64,000 nt of DNA from Omphiscola glabra (GCA_964017045.1 OZ024804.1:27940348-28004347), one strand, 5' to 3'. Numbered from the stretch's first letter, positions 37,627 to 48,002 are shown. Made by a program: numbers and translations. Notes: generated by a model from the letters alone, not told the origin.

Positions 37627-37739
37627 GAAATCTCTCTGTTGTTGATAGAGTTTCCACACATCTGACTTGTCCATCTCACAAACAAAGGACCCTGTCTTCA
37701 TCAGTCTATTCCATGCCCACATGTAACTGTTGGCTGAAG
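37626..37739 (-). CDS. Cont: Contactin exon 4: end of C-type lectin-like domain
   Basis: Starts after acceptor ctaattacag; the split codon gives Ala, then SANSYMWAWNRLMKTG and SFVCEMDKSD and on to QQQRDF. FVCE is the canonical last strand with the terminal domain cysteine. The WND calcium-ligand triplet is replaced by WAWN, so classical calcium-dependent sugar binding is doubtful (inference). An alternative acceptor 10 bp downstream (gccaacag) was rejected because it breaks phase and opens onto a stop. It ends one base into a codon at GTAAGT (37,620-37,625). Three further copies of exon end plus donor follow in the intron. Confidence 0.9.
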
Positions 37740-38279
37740 CTGTAATTAGAACCACAGCGAATGTTACAGTTTTTTTACATTGGGGTGTGGGTGGTGAGCT
37801 CCAAAAACCTGAACATTAACACGTGCAACTTGAACATTAGCACATATAATAATTTGAACGTTAAAATACAAAACTTGAGCATCTAAATCTATATGTTTTA
37901 ACTATATAAAAAAGTGGGATTGAAATTTCAACAATATGTCTGTGTAAAGTCAGGAGGTATCAAACACGACTCATGAAGCTCTATGAATTGTAGCGTGAGC
38001 CCCACATTGTGATATGTGTCATACAATTTTTGGTGCAAGCCCCATATCTACTCTGGTCAAAAATGAGATAAATAATAAACAAATAGATATTATACTAATT
38101 AATTTTAAAAAATTAAGCATTTGTTTTATACATAAGGTATAATCAATAACAACAATGTCAAGTGTAAATGAGAAAATTAAATGGAGATAATTTTTTAACA
38201 AATTACAATGAATTATTTCCCTTCATTTGCAGCACCAAGACAATTTTTCCATGATGACTCGAAGAATTATTGGAAATAA

Positions 38280-38540
38280 AGGGGAGAGAAATGAAACGCT
38301 GGGAAATGAAATGATATGAAACAATGGGAAATGAAACAATGGGAAATGAAACAATGGGAAATGGAACAATGGGAAATGAAACAATGGGAAATGAAACAAT
38401 GGGAAATGAAATAATGGGAAATGAAACGGTGGGAAATGAAATAATGGGAAAAGAAATGATGTGAAATGAAATGATGTGGTACGAAATGAAACGGTGGGAA
38501 ACAAAAAAAAACGTGGGAAATGACAAGTGGGGAAACTGGT
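38280..38540. repeat. 15-bp minisatellite in intron 3
   Basis: About 16 units of ggaaatgaaacaatg with drift. The edge phrase tggggaaactggtgggaaat is shared with the intron 8 array. Confidence 0.9.
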
Positions 38541-38719
38541 GGGAAATGAAATGTCCACTACATAAACACCCAGCTTGAAATGCTACACACCACCAAAGCC
38601 GTCACGTGACTTTCTAAAAGTTGAAAGTTGCTATATTTTCCACAGCACACCATTGTCCTTGAATAGCCAAGAAACGCTGCAGCCACAGGCGTTGCTACGC
38701 CCATGAGACAGTAATGCAA

Positions 38720-39117
38720 CCACTAAACTTGTATACAATCACTTTATGTTACATACCCCTAAACTTGTATACAATCACTTTATGTTACATACCCCTAAAC
38801 TTGTATACAATCACTTTCTGTTAAATACCACTAAACTTGTATACAATCACTTTATGTTACATACCCCTAAACTTGTATACAATCACTTTCTGTTAAATAC
38901 CACTAAACTTGTATACAATCACTTTATGTAATATACCACTATACTTGCATACAATCACTCTCTGTCACATACCGCTATACTTGTATACAATCACTTTATG
39001 TTACATACCCCTAAACTTGTATACAATCACTTTTTGTTAAATACCACTAAACCTGTATACAATCACTTTATGTAATATAACACTATACTTGTATACAATC
39101 ACTCTAAGTCACATACC
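38720..39117. repeat. 36-bp minisatellite copying the exon 3 donor
   Basis: About 11 units. Exon 3 boundary on the gene strand: tacaagtatagtggtatgtg; typical unit: tacaagtttaggggtatgta. Each unit keeps a GTATGT donor and roughly ten exonic bases. Confidence 0.92.
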
Positions 39118-39286
39118 ACTATACTTGTATACAATGACGTTATTTTCCAGCCCTGTCAGGACATCCACCAATGTGTCCTCCTTGCTTCTCTCATCATCAA
39201 AATAAGTTGCATCTGCTTGGCTACCATCAGAGTCCCACAATATGGAGCCCCCAGTCTCTCGTAGACCACTAGTGAACCACTGCAAT
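39117..39286 (-). CDS. Cont: Contactin exon 3: middle of C-type lectin-like domain
   Basis: Begins after acceptor ttgtaag, completing AGA (Arg), and reads LQWFTSGLRETGGSILWDSD then GSQADATYFDDERS and onward, ending ...NNVIVYKYS. The WFTSG and WDSDGSQ segments match the core of contactin lectin domains. No cysteine occurs in this exon, so the usual inner C2-C3 disulfide of such domains seems absent, and no EPN or QPD sugar-binding triplet is visible. It ends one base into a codon at donor GTATGT (plus 39,111-39,116). The 36-bp minisatellite that follows in the intron is built from this exon end and donor. Confidence 0.9.
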
Positions 39287-39864
39287 CTTACAACAGATAA
39301 AACAATGTAAACATAATTTTATAATATATATTCCAAAAAATATGCTAAAACGTATAAAATAAATTATGTTATCCAAAACTTCAGAGCTGTTAAAATCTTG
39401 TGACTACAAAAAGCGTTGGGAATTTTTTAGAAAGTGTGTATTTAAATTATTTTTTTTTAAAACTTCGTTTTAATTTCTTCCTATTTAGACTTTGGAGATG
39501 TTAAAAAAAAAAGATATTGGAATATGATTTAAAGAAGCTGAGTGAACACGCGATGTCCCTTGGGTTTCCCCTTTCCTTAGATATCCGAGGAGGTCATTCA
39601 AGGGTCATTGAAGGTCACTGGTGACATACTGATCATGAAAGGTTGTATTACCACCAGGGGTGGGTATGTGTACAGAATATTCAGTTGAATTGTAGATCAG
39701 GAAGTGGGTCAAAATTGAGATGCTAAATTGACCATACACAAACTTACAAACGGAGAGCCCAATCTAAGAAACTAAGAACAAGTGTATAATAATAAAATAG
39801 ACGAGTTTTCTAAGGCTTAGGTTCAGCAATGAGGGCCGAGGTTGTGTCACAGGATTTGGAATAG

Positions 39865-39970
39865 TTTTCATAGTTTTCATAGTTTTTATAGTTTTCATAG
39901 TATTCATTGTTTTCATAGTTTTCATAGTTTTCATAGTATTCATTGTTTTCATAGTTTTCATAGTTTTCAG
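39865..39970. repeat. 9-bp simple repeat
   Basis: About 12 copies of gttttcata, in intron 2. Confidence 0.9.
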
Positions 39971-40009
39971 CTAAACGTCAGATTACAACAGCTTTCCACT
40001 AAGTGACTG

Positions 40010-40432
40010 AACTGACCTGTGTCCTCTAACTGACTTGTGTCCTCTAACTGACCTGTGTCCTCTAACTGACCTGTGTCCTCTAACTGACTTGTGTCTTCTA
40101 ACTGACCTGTATCCTCTAACTGACCTGTGTCCTCTAACTGACCTGTGTCCTCTAACTGACCTGTGTTCTAACTGACATGTGTCCTCTAAGTGACCTGTGT
40201 CCTCTAACTGACATGTGTCCTCTCACTGACTTGTGTCCTCTAACTGACCTGTGCCCTCTAACTGACCTGTGACCTCTAACTGACCTGTGTCCTCTAAGTG
40301 ACCTGTGTCCTCTAACTGACATGTGTCCTCTCACTGACCTGTGTCCTCTAACTGACATGTTACCTCTAACTGACCTGCGTCCTCTAACTGACCTGTGTCC
40401 TCTAACTGACCTGTGTCCTTTAAGTTAACTGA
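40010..40432. repeat. 18-bp minisatellite resembling the exon 2 donor
   Basis: About 23 units in intron 2. Gene-strand unit core acaggtcagttagagg against the exon 2 boundary ataggtcagttaaaag (13 of 16 bases). The array begins about 260 bp past the donor, so the link is less direct than for exons 3, 4, 7, 9 and 11. Confidence 0.85.
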
Positions 40433-40696
40433 TTTGACTTCAACCCTTTAAGTGCTAACAATAAACATCGATTAAAAAAATATATAAATAACAAACAATG
40501 TGTTCAATCAATCAAATGGCGGGGACCAGGGGACCAGGTGACCAGGGACCAGGGGACGAGGGGACCAGAGTCAAATTTTATCAGTGGAAGGAAAAAAGAG
40601 GGGGTGGGGTAGAAAATCGGGGCAATCGAAAATGGAATGAATTAGCCATAATAAATGTGCACCATACAAATAGTTTCCTAAACTCTTTTAACTGAC

Positions 40697-40877
40697 CTAT
40701 TTCCGTCATGAGTATTAAGCCAGTTCTGCAGGAAGCCGTGTTCCCCGGCAGAGTTTACGCTGACCAGCGACGACATGTCCTGCTGACATACGATGGCCGC
40801 CTCCTGGAACGTCTTCTCAGGACTCAAGACAAATTTGTAACAATGTCCAAAATATTCGAACCAGGCAGGCGGGCAGG
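40697..40877 (-). CDS. Cont: Contactin exon 2: first half of C-type lectin-like domain
   Basis: Starts after acceptor catacacag and encodes ACPPAWFEYFGHCYKF and onward through residue 89. The CPxxW...CY start is the usual opening of a long-form C-type lectin-like domain. It is followed by the helix with AAIVC, whose cysteine is the one that normally pairs with the last domain cysteine, and by LVSVNSAGEH and FLQNWL. It ends two bases into a codon at donor GTCAGT (plus 40,691-40,696). The domain would face outside the cell. Intron 1 (4.6 kb) separates it from the signal peptide. Confidence 0.92.
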
Positions 40878-41205
40878 CTGTGTATGTTGGGGGGGTGTGG
40901 GAGTAGGTAACAAAATAAAATAGCCTCATTTAATAAATCTGACAGGAAAGAAAAGTTTCAAACATTCCCAAAGCCTGATCTAATCCCATTCCAATAGGAC
41001 AAAAAGTTATTATTTGTAACAATAGGCTCCATTGTACACTGATCGACTTCAGTCAAGGGCCGCTAGTAATAGCAATCAAATTTGTTATACAAGGCAATAA
41101 GCCAAAATAGAAATCAATGGATGGGGGATCATCGAAGAGCACTATTCCAGCTGGCAAACAGACGGAGTAAAGAAGGCAGAACATGCGCGAAGCGAAGCCC
41201 TTGCC

Positions 41206-41390
41206 CAGTGGCGTAGTGAGGGGGGGCAAGGGGGGCATCATGCCCCCGGGCGCTACTCACAAAGGGGCGCCAAATGGTATATTTTACTATAATATTGTTT
41301 GGTTTTCGAATAGGGTGGGCGCTAAAAAGTTATTAGGGGCGCTAAAAAGGTATTGTGCCCCGGGCGCGAGTTAAGCTCGCTACGCCACTG
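41206..41390. mobile_element. 185-bp hAT-type MITE
   Basis: Ends cagtggcgtagtgag and ctcgctacgccactg form inverted repeats. The flanking 8 bases are cccttgcc (41,198-41,205) and cctttgcc (41,391-41,398), an 8-bp target duplication with one change. Both features are typical of hAT transposons. Non-coding; intron 1. Confidence 0.85.
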
Positions 41391-41564
41391 CCTTTGCCCC
41401 AACAAAAAGAGAATTATGGAAGGCAAAATTTAACCAGGAGTCAAGGTTCTCCTGCGATCGGCCAATCGTGAGCCATTTGATCAAGTGTCAATAGCTGCTC
41501 CAGAAGGATGCCGTATATCATAAATATATATACCATGAAAATGTTTTGCTTTGTTTGTGGATTT

Positions 41565-42120
41565 GTTTTTCCCCACAAAGGCTTCCAGTTGGATAGATGG
41601 ATCTTGACTAAACTTGGCAGATATATCCATCATTATCTGGAAGGAGCTCTTTAGGGATTTTTAATTTTTTTTTAACATTCCTTTTGGGGCCGGGGGCCCT
41701 GAATTCTTTTTTTTTATATGAGCTATATAAATAAAATGGCCAACAAATACTCCTACATTAAGGATGGATCTTGACCAAACTTAGTACACATAAACTTTAT
41801 TATCCATACTCAAATTCAAAGGGTACTGACCTCATAATATCCATTCCGCTGGGATCGTCCATGTAGTTTTTCCTTATATAAGCTTTATAAATATCAATAG
41901 GCTTAGACAATGCTATAGTTTCTATGTGAATTTATGGATCTAGGCAGTGGCGTAGCAGCATGATGTCCCCCTTGCCCCCCCCCATCCTCGCTACGCCACT
42001 GGATCTAGGCCTAGCTTGGTAGTAATGCACTTCATTGTCCGTATTGAAATATCGGTCGATTTAAAACTAATAAAATCCTACCCATTCAAGGTCGATCTAG
42101 AATTTCCATGGAAGTTTGAT
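41565..42120. repeat. Three diverged ~165-bp tandem copies
   Basis: gatggatcttgac(t/c)aaactt recurs near 41,601 and 41,763, and a related ggatctaggcctagcttggt near 42,001, each followed by an att(a)tcc phrase. The third copy is split by the small hAT element. The family is unidentified; intron 1. Confidence 0.55.
41945..42001. mobile_element. 57-bp hAT-type MITE with perfect 8-bp duplication
   Basis: cagtggcgtagcagc at one end and cgctacgccactg at the other. The flanks are identical gatctagg octamers (41,937-41,944 and 42,002-42,009). It is among the shortest possible forms of the element at 41,206 and interrupts an older repeat. Confidence 0.87.
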
Positions 42121-42139
42121 AATTAAAAAACACAAAACT

Positions 42140-42300
42140 TTATTATTATAATTAGATGTCTTTTTCTATAGCGCAATACCCCAGCCTAGCGCTAGGCTCA
42201 CTTCTATAGCCCACTACCCCAGCCTAGGGCTAAGCTCACTTCTATAGCCCACTACCCCAGCCTAGGACTAGGCTCACTTCTATAGCCCACTACCCCGGTA
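42140..42300. repeat. LINE-tail fragment amplified as 38-bp repeat
   Basis: caataccccagcctagcgct at 42,173 resembles the tail of the LINE near 46,490 (gataccccagcctagggct). Its end is followed by three more copies at a 38-bp period containing cacttctatagcccactacc. Confidence 0.7.
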
Positions 42301-42580
42301 AGAATCCTAACGGGATCGGGATCCCACCTGCAAACTTGATCTAACTGGGATCGGGGTCCCACCGGGATCTGGTTCAAACTAGGATCGGGATTTAACGGGA
42401 TCGGGTTCCCATCGGGATCGGGATACCGACGGGATCGGGAAACCACCGGGATTGGGATCCCATGGAGAAACGGGATCCCATCAGGAAACGAGGTGCCGCC
42501 AGGATTCGGATCCAAAGTAATCGGGATCCAACCGGAATTGGGATGCCATCGGTAAACGAGAGACCATCGGGAACGAGTGG
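42300..42580. repeat. Degenerate ~18-bp gggatcgg minisatellite
   Basis: Imperfect units around cgggatcgggatcccac, in intron 1. Confidence 0.75.
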
Positions 42581-43639
42581 TTTACTAAAGTTATTATAAA
42601 TATGTTTTTATAGGAGACAAAAAGAGTTATTTTATTATTCTACTATACCGGTGTTTTTAAATATTTTTTTAACATAGTTCTTAATTTCAATGTTGATTAA
42701 AAGGCTGTAGAAGTAGGTTTTTTCTTCTTCTGAATGCTATCCCGGGAAACGCCCGGTAGATTGGCTAGTATATTAAAAAATAGAAATGGGATTTTCAAGA
42801 TGATAATTTTATGTCCAAATCATTATCATAAAGCCAAATTCCGTTTTGTTGGCCCATTATTTCTATCGCCCATATTCCCCCAATTCCACGTTGGCTCGCA
42901 GGGCTTGATTGACAAAGATCATAAAACCATTTAAGTTTGAATTCGATTTAAATAAACGTATCGTGTAAGTTTACTACGTTTAAACAGATCAACCGAGTTC
43001 GACATAAGATAAACAGTTCACGTGAGTTTGTCATTAAAGAAACAAGTCATAGCATTTGAGAATCGTCCAGTTTTCGTCCAAATTATAATCGAATAAGAGA
43101 AATGTCAACTTTAAGAAAGTATAATACATACACGAGTCAAAATTATATTTAAAAAAAAGAAAAACTTTGTTTGAAACATATAATTTAATATTTCAAAGTA
43201 CCAGTGCCTTCGGTTCGAAGTGATTATTTATGATCCTGTTGTCTCAGGCACCATTTACTCTTCTGACCCTAAAAAAACTGGTTGTGTCAACCCCCCTTCC
43301 CCTTTTTTCCCCCTTTTTTTGTCCGCCCCTTTTGAAATCTAACAATGGCATGATTCATTGACAACCCGCAATTTGTTTTGTGTACTACAAGTCACGAGCT
43401 TATTGTATTACTGTAGGATTATCTAAAAGCCAACAAAATAATCATACAAAAACCCCTTCATTATTTCAGCAGAACGTAACATTGAATGATATACAACTAA
43501 CATTTTACTTCCATTGAGATTTTAAAAAAAATATATTAAGTTCTGGAAAAAAATCTGGTTCATCCGGTGGCAACTAATTATTAACTCATCTCCCAACAAA
43601 AAAAAAGCATTGACTCGTAAATGAATTTAAAAATCTGCA
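42581..43639. other. Part of intron 1 without recognised features
   Basis: AT-rich sequence with short homopolymer runs. No exon-like, RNA-like or transposon-like signal was seen on either strand. Confidence 0.5.
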
Positions 43640-44805
43640 GAGTTTCTTTTTTGTTTAGAATTCCTTGCATTAAAAGTTGATAGTTTCTTTTTGCTTAGTA
43701 TTCCCTGCATTAAAAGTTAATAGTTTCTTTTTGTTTAGTATTCCCTGCATTCAAAGTTGATAGTTTCTTTTTGTTAAGTATTCCCTGCATTAAAAGTTGA
43801 TAGTTTCTTTTCGTTTAGTATTCCCTGCATAAAAGTTGATAGTTTCTTTTTGTTTAGTATTCCTTGCATTAAAAGTTGATAGTTTCTTGTTGTTTAGTAT
43901 TCCCTGCATTCAAAGTTGATAGTTTCTTTTTGTTTAGTATTCCTTGCTTTAAAAGTTGATAGTTTCTTTTTGTTTAGTATTCCCTGCATTCAAATTTGAT
44001 AGTTTCTTTTTGTTTAGTATTCCCTGCATAAAAGTTGATAGTTTCTTTTTGTTTAGTATTCCTTGCATTAAAAGTTGATAGTTTCTTTTTCTTTAGTATT
44101 CCTTGCATTAAAAGTTGATAGTTTCTTGTTGTTTAGTATTCCCTGCATTCAAAGTTGATAGTTTCTTGTTGTTTAGTATTCCCTGCATTAAAAGTTGATA
44201 GTTTCTTGTTGTTTAGTATTCCCTGCATTCAAAGTTGATAGTTTCTTTTTGTTTAGTATTCCCTGCATTAAAAGTTGATAGTTTCTTTTTGTTTAGTATT
44301 CCTTGCATTAAAAGTTGATAGTTTCTTTTTGTTTAGTATTCCCTGCATTCAAATTTGATAGTTTCTTTTTGTTTAGTATTCCTTGCATTAAAAGTTGATA
44401 GTTTATTTTTGTTTAGTATTCCCAGCATTCAAATTTGATAGTTTCTTGTTGTTTAGTATTCCATGCATTAAAAGTTGATAGTTTCTTTTTGTTTAGTATT
44501 CTTTGCATTAAAAGTTGATAGTTTCTTTTTGTTTAGTATTCCTTGCATTAAAAGTTAATAGTTTATTTTTGTTTAGTATTCCCTGCATTCAAATTTGATA
44601 GTTTCTTGTTGTTTAGTATTCCCTGCATTAAAAGTTGATAGTTTCTTTTTGTTTAGTATTCTTTGCATTAAAAGTTGATAGTTTCTTTTTGTTTAGTATT
44701 CACTGCATTCAAATTTGATAGTTTATTTTTGTTTAGTATTCCCTGCATTAAAAGTTAATAGTTTCTTTTTGTTTAGTATTCCCTGCATTAAAAGTTGATA
44801 TTGGG
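43640..44805. repeat. 40-bp minisatellite, about 29 copies
   Basis: Units contain gtttagtattccctgcatt and aaagttgatagtttctt. On the gene strand each unit reads ttttaatgcaggg, acceptor-like, but no adjacent exon provides a matching seed. Intron 1. Confidence 0.92.
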
Positions 44806-45344
44806 GAGCTCATAAGTGAAACTAATATTGTTATCAGCTTAAATATAAGAAGAGTATTGTGGCATAAGGGCAGAACTTAAAGGGGAGGCAATTTTATTTT
44901 TTGTGTACTGGAATGCACTCATACATTTTCAGCCAGATCGGGTAATTTATTTAACCCCCCAAAAATATATATACATATAATTTTTTAAAAGTAAGTAACG
45001 CGAAGATGTGATAATCTCCCCTTGGCATATCATTTCATCAGTGGGGTAAGAATGATTTAAAAAAAAAATGTTTTATATTATTTGTGAGGGAGGGGCGTTA
45101 AACGCTATTACCGCTCCGGAGTCAAAATGTGTAATTACGCCACCGATTATCCTTGCTTTGCTGTATTCAATGTGTGGTTGATATAGGAAATTTATCTTAT
45201 CATTATATCATCGGTTGATTTCATACATTTATTGTTTTAATGCAGCTGTTTTCATGCACTAACCTATAGATTGGAACGTCAGCCTTTAAGATTAACATAC
45301 CCTAGATTCTAGAAATAAAGACCAAATGATCTAAATGTAAGGCG

Positions 45345-45486
45345 ATACACTGAATGTAAGGGAATACACTAAATGTAAGGTAACACACTAAATGTAAGGT
45401 GACACACTAAATGTAAGGTAACACACTAAATGTAAGGTGACACACTAAATGTAAGGTAACACACTAAATGTAAAGTGATACACTAA
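45345..45486. repeat. 18-bp minisatellite, about 8 copies
   Basis: acacactaaatgtaaggt repeated, starting about 30 bp past the exon 1 donor. Same unit length as the main satellite but unrelated sequence, and without the donor. Confidence 0.88.
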
Positions 45487-45516
45487 ATTTTTTCGTTGTC
45501 GGAACAAAGCACTTAC

Positions 45517-45604
45517 CAATATCATGTTGCCCAGTTATACAGTGTATAATGATAATGCCATGTACCAGAATGATGATCAATGTCTTCAGAATTGTTCTGC
45601 ACAT
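45517..45604 (-). CDS. Cont: Contactin exon 1: start codon and signal peptide
   Basis: The 88-bp coding part reads MCRTILKTLIIILVHG then IIIIHCITGQHDI, a short basic start followed by a long hydrophobic stretch, typical of a secretory signal peptide. It ends one base into a codon at a perfect donor (GTAAGT, plus 45,511-45,516). An in-frame TGA 18 bases upstream of the ATG supports this start. The split codon G|CC joins exactly to exon 2. Cleavage probably falls near residues 22-25 (inference). Any 5' UTR exon or promoter upstream was not identified; just upstream are four short agaagactaa-like repeats. Confidence 0.82.
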
Positions 45605-46465
45605 TTGGATGTTAGTCTTCTTTCAGTCTTCTTTTAGTCTTCTTTTAGACTTCTGTTGCGGTGTAAATGCATTCAGAAAAAAAAACACTTGATGAAATCC
45701 AGGGCCACAAAAACAGAAAATTATAAAAAGATGAATCCTACGGCTTGCGGTGCATGAGAATTTAGGCTTATGATAGTTCGATGCAAAAACACTTTCAAAC
45801 ATTGAAAGAAAATATGTTTAGGATTTCATACAATCAACACAATTACACAACCGTCGTTTTAAAACACGGGAAAAAAAACTTTTTGGCCGTCCATTCATAA
45901 TGAAACAACGCCATGATTATTCATTATATGAAACAATACTCACTGAAGCAACCAACAGAAACGCTTGAAGAGAGAAGTCCGACAAGCCTGCAGCGTACGC
46001 CCTGTAACACTATGATGGCTTTAATCACAAGTAAAATAAAACTAGACAAGAGTGACCGCCCTTCTCGACTTGTGACGCAATGTCTTTGTTTGCTCGCCAA
46101 AATACTGGTGATAAACCCATTGGAGGTGAAATAACGGCCGGCTAGTTGTTTATTGTGTTTATGGTGGCCGGGGGGTTAGTGGGAACACCTCATGGCGTGT
46201 AAGAGGGGTGTGTGGTGTTGTAGTGGGCGAGGGCTGATAAATGTGAGTCGGCTTATAAGTGACGTTTCATTAAAAATATAATATGACATAATTTTTAGTA
46301 CACCCTTTATATCAGAAGAGGATCCCATTGTGATTTTAATTATTTTTTGTTACTTCTTTGCTCTTTCAACTCCCAGCGGAGCATAGCCCATTAACAATTT
46401 CTTTTCAGCCCTTCCGGTCTCCAGCTCTCGTCTCCAACTCTTTCAGTCTTTATTACATCTTTCTT
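45605..46465. other. 5' flank of the contactin gene, nothing definite
   Basis: The immediate upstream sequence of the contactin start; promoter and 5' UTR presumably lie here or further right. No convincing TATA box, initiator or splice acceptor could be assigned. The small frame at 45,913-46,134 (plus) resembles no family I know. Confidence 0.4.
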
Positions 46466-48000
46466 GAATTATTATTATTATTAGTTGTGTTATATAGCAC
46501 GATACCCCAGCCTAGGGCTGGGCTCACCGCGCTGTACATAAAAATATTAGCAAAAGAGACATAATCGTGACAATAAAATAAAATACATTTATGTAATAAA
46601 GAACAGCTGTATAGAAACCAAACAAAAACAAATGCATATTCACCCCACCCACGCCAGAACTTTTACATGTCAAGCCATGGACGGCGGCCAGCAGCATCGT
46701 TTATCTGTCATAGGGGGAATCATTCGGGGTAGTAGAGTTTAAAGAGATGTGTTTTGAGTAGAGTTTTGAAGGTCTGGGTGGTTGGTATATTGCGGATGTG
46801 TAGTGGCAGAGAATTGTTTGGGGGCGCAGAAAGAGAAAGATACGTTCACCATATATTTTAGTACGTGTCTTAGCAACGGACAGAATACGCGTGTCTACGG
46901 GTAAGCGAAGCTGTCGAAGGGGTGAATAGACAGAAAGAAGTTCGGTTAGATAGGAAAGGCAGGAATCTGAAAAAAAGTTGTGACAGAGAACAGACAGTTT
47001 GTAATGAGTGCGTGTCTGTATAGGAAGTCAAATGAAGTGAGTGGACTAGTGGAGTGACGTGATCACGCTTTTTTGTCTTTAGAACTAGCGAAGCAGCTGA
47101 ATTTTGAACCTATTGTAGTTTTTCTATGAAGTGTTTTGGTGAACCTGATAGAAGAGAGTTGCAATAATCAAGACGAGAGAGAACAAGAGCACAGACTAGT
47201 GTTTTTGTTGCGCTAACCGTTAGGTAGTGGCAGATGGAGCTGATCTGACGGATAGCGGTGTATGCAGAACGACAAATGTGAGAGATATGATTATCGAGAG
47301 TCATGTTGTTAAAAAGAATATAACCAAGATTCCTAGCAGAGGACGTAAACTGTGTCCCGGAGTTCCCTACTTGAAATGAGTTGGAGTGAGTTGAGGTAGC
47401 AGTTGATTTGTGATTGTGAATGAGGAGTGCTTCCGTTTTGTCATCATTAAGCTTCAACTTGCTGAGTGTCATCCAAGAATTGACATCACCAATGAAATCC
47501 CGCACAGTCTGGACAGCGGAATCCACAAGAGAGCGATGGATATGCTTGTATAGTTGCGTGTAATCTGCGAATGACTGGCTCTCAACAGCATGCCTTCCAA
47601 GCAAGATCAGCAGTGGCCTGTTATACAATGTGAATAGAAACTGACCCCTGTGGCACTCCGTACATGAAATCAGCAATCCCGGAGAGGCAGTCATCAACAG
47701 AGACCGCCTGAGTTCTATCGGAGAGGAACGACCTAAATCAAGCCAAAACTGAACCAGAAATTCCAAAATAATTTTCAAGGGTTTTGTAAAGGGTTCCATG
47801 GTCAACAGTCTCAAAGACCGCACTGAGATCTAAGAGGATCAGGATGGAGACATTACCACTGCCCAATGCAAGCAAGAGGTCATTGGTGACTCTCAAGAAA
47901 GCTGTCTCTGTGCTGTGGAAATGTCTCTTCTCCAGGTGGTATAGGGCGTTCCTCGACCCCCTGATCCTTGGGGGTTCCATACCAGTGCTTGTCTTGATAA
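46466..48000 (-). pseudogene. Decayed CR1/L2-like LINE, reverse transcriptase 3' part
   Basis: Minus-strand frames carry reverse transcriptase blocks in order: FHSTETAFLRVTNDLLLAL, ILLDLSAVFETVDHGTL, FLFTLYNRPL, FADYTQLY, LSKLKLNDDKTEALLI, LGYILFNNMTLDNHIS, LVLSRLDYCNSLLSGSP. This is the order in Jockey/CR1/L2-type elements. The catalytic YADD is FADY and there is at least one frameshift (frames switch near 47,650-47,760), so the copy is inactive. The 3' UTR runs to a (TAA)n-type tail (taataataataa on the minus strand) near 46,466-46,480. The 5' end is truncated near 48,000 next to a minisatellite. Confidence 0.88.
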
Positions 48001-48002
48001 AT

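Larger units (their letters stand above)
24339..45604 (-). other. Cont: Contactin gene, 5' part (16 exons; 3' end outside window)
   Basis: Sixteen minus-strand exons join in phase into 743 residues: signal peptide (1-29), C-type lectin-like domain (about 31-180), Ig1 (about 195-300), Ig2 (302-410), Ig3 (411-505), Ig4 (507-595), Ig5 (597-684) and the first half of Ig6 (685-743). All fifteen complete introns are GT-AG. This layout is the invertebrate form of contactin, a GPI-anchored neuronal and septate-junction adhesion protein; vertebrate contactins lack the lectin domain. Missing to the left are the rest of Ig6, the expected fibronectin III repeats and the GPI signal. Introns are 0.3-4.6 kb except intron 16, which exceeds 24.3 kb because of the satellite. 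No exon shows a frameshift or stop, so the gene looks functional as far as visible. Confidence 0.9.

Noticed and set aside
37729..37740. Acceptor gccaacag as the start of exon 4
   Set aside because: It breaks phase with exon 3 and leads to a stop; the acceptor ctaattacag ten bases upstream keeps phase and adds SAN to the domain.
46358..46564. 68-codon plus-strand frame with a hydrophobic stretch
   Set aside because: It overlaps the tail of the minus-strand LINE and has no family resemblance.
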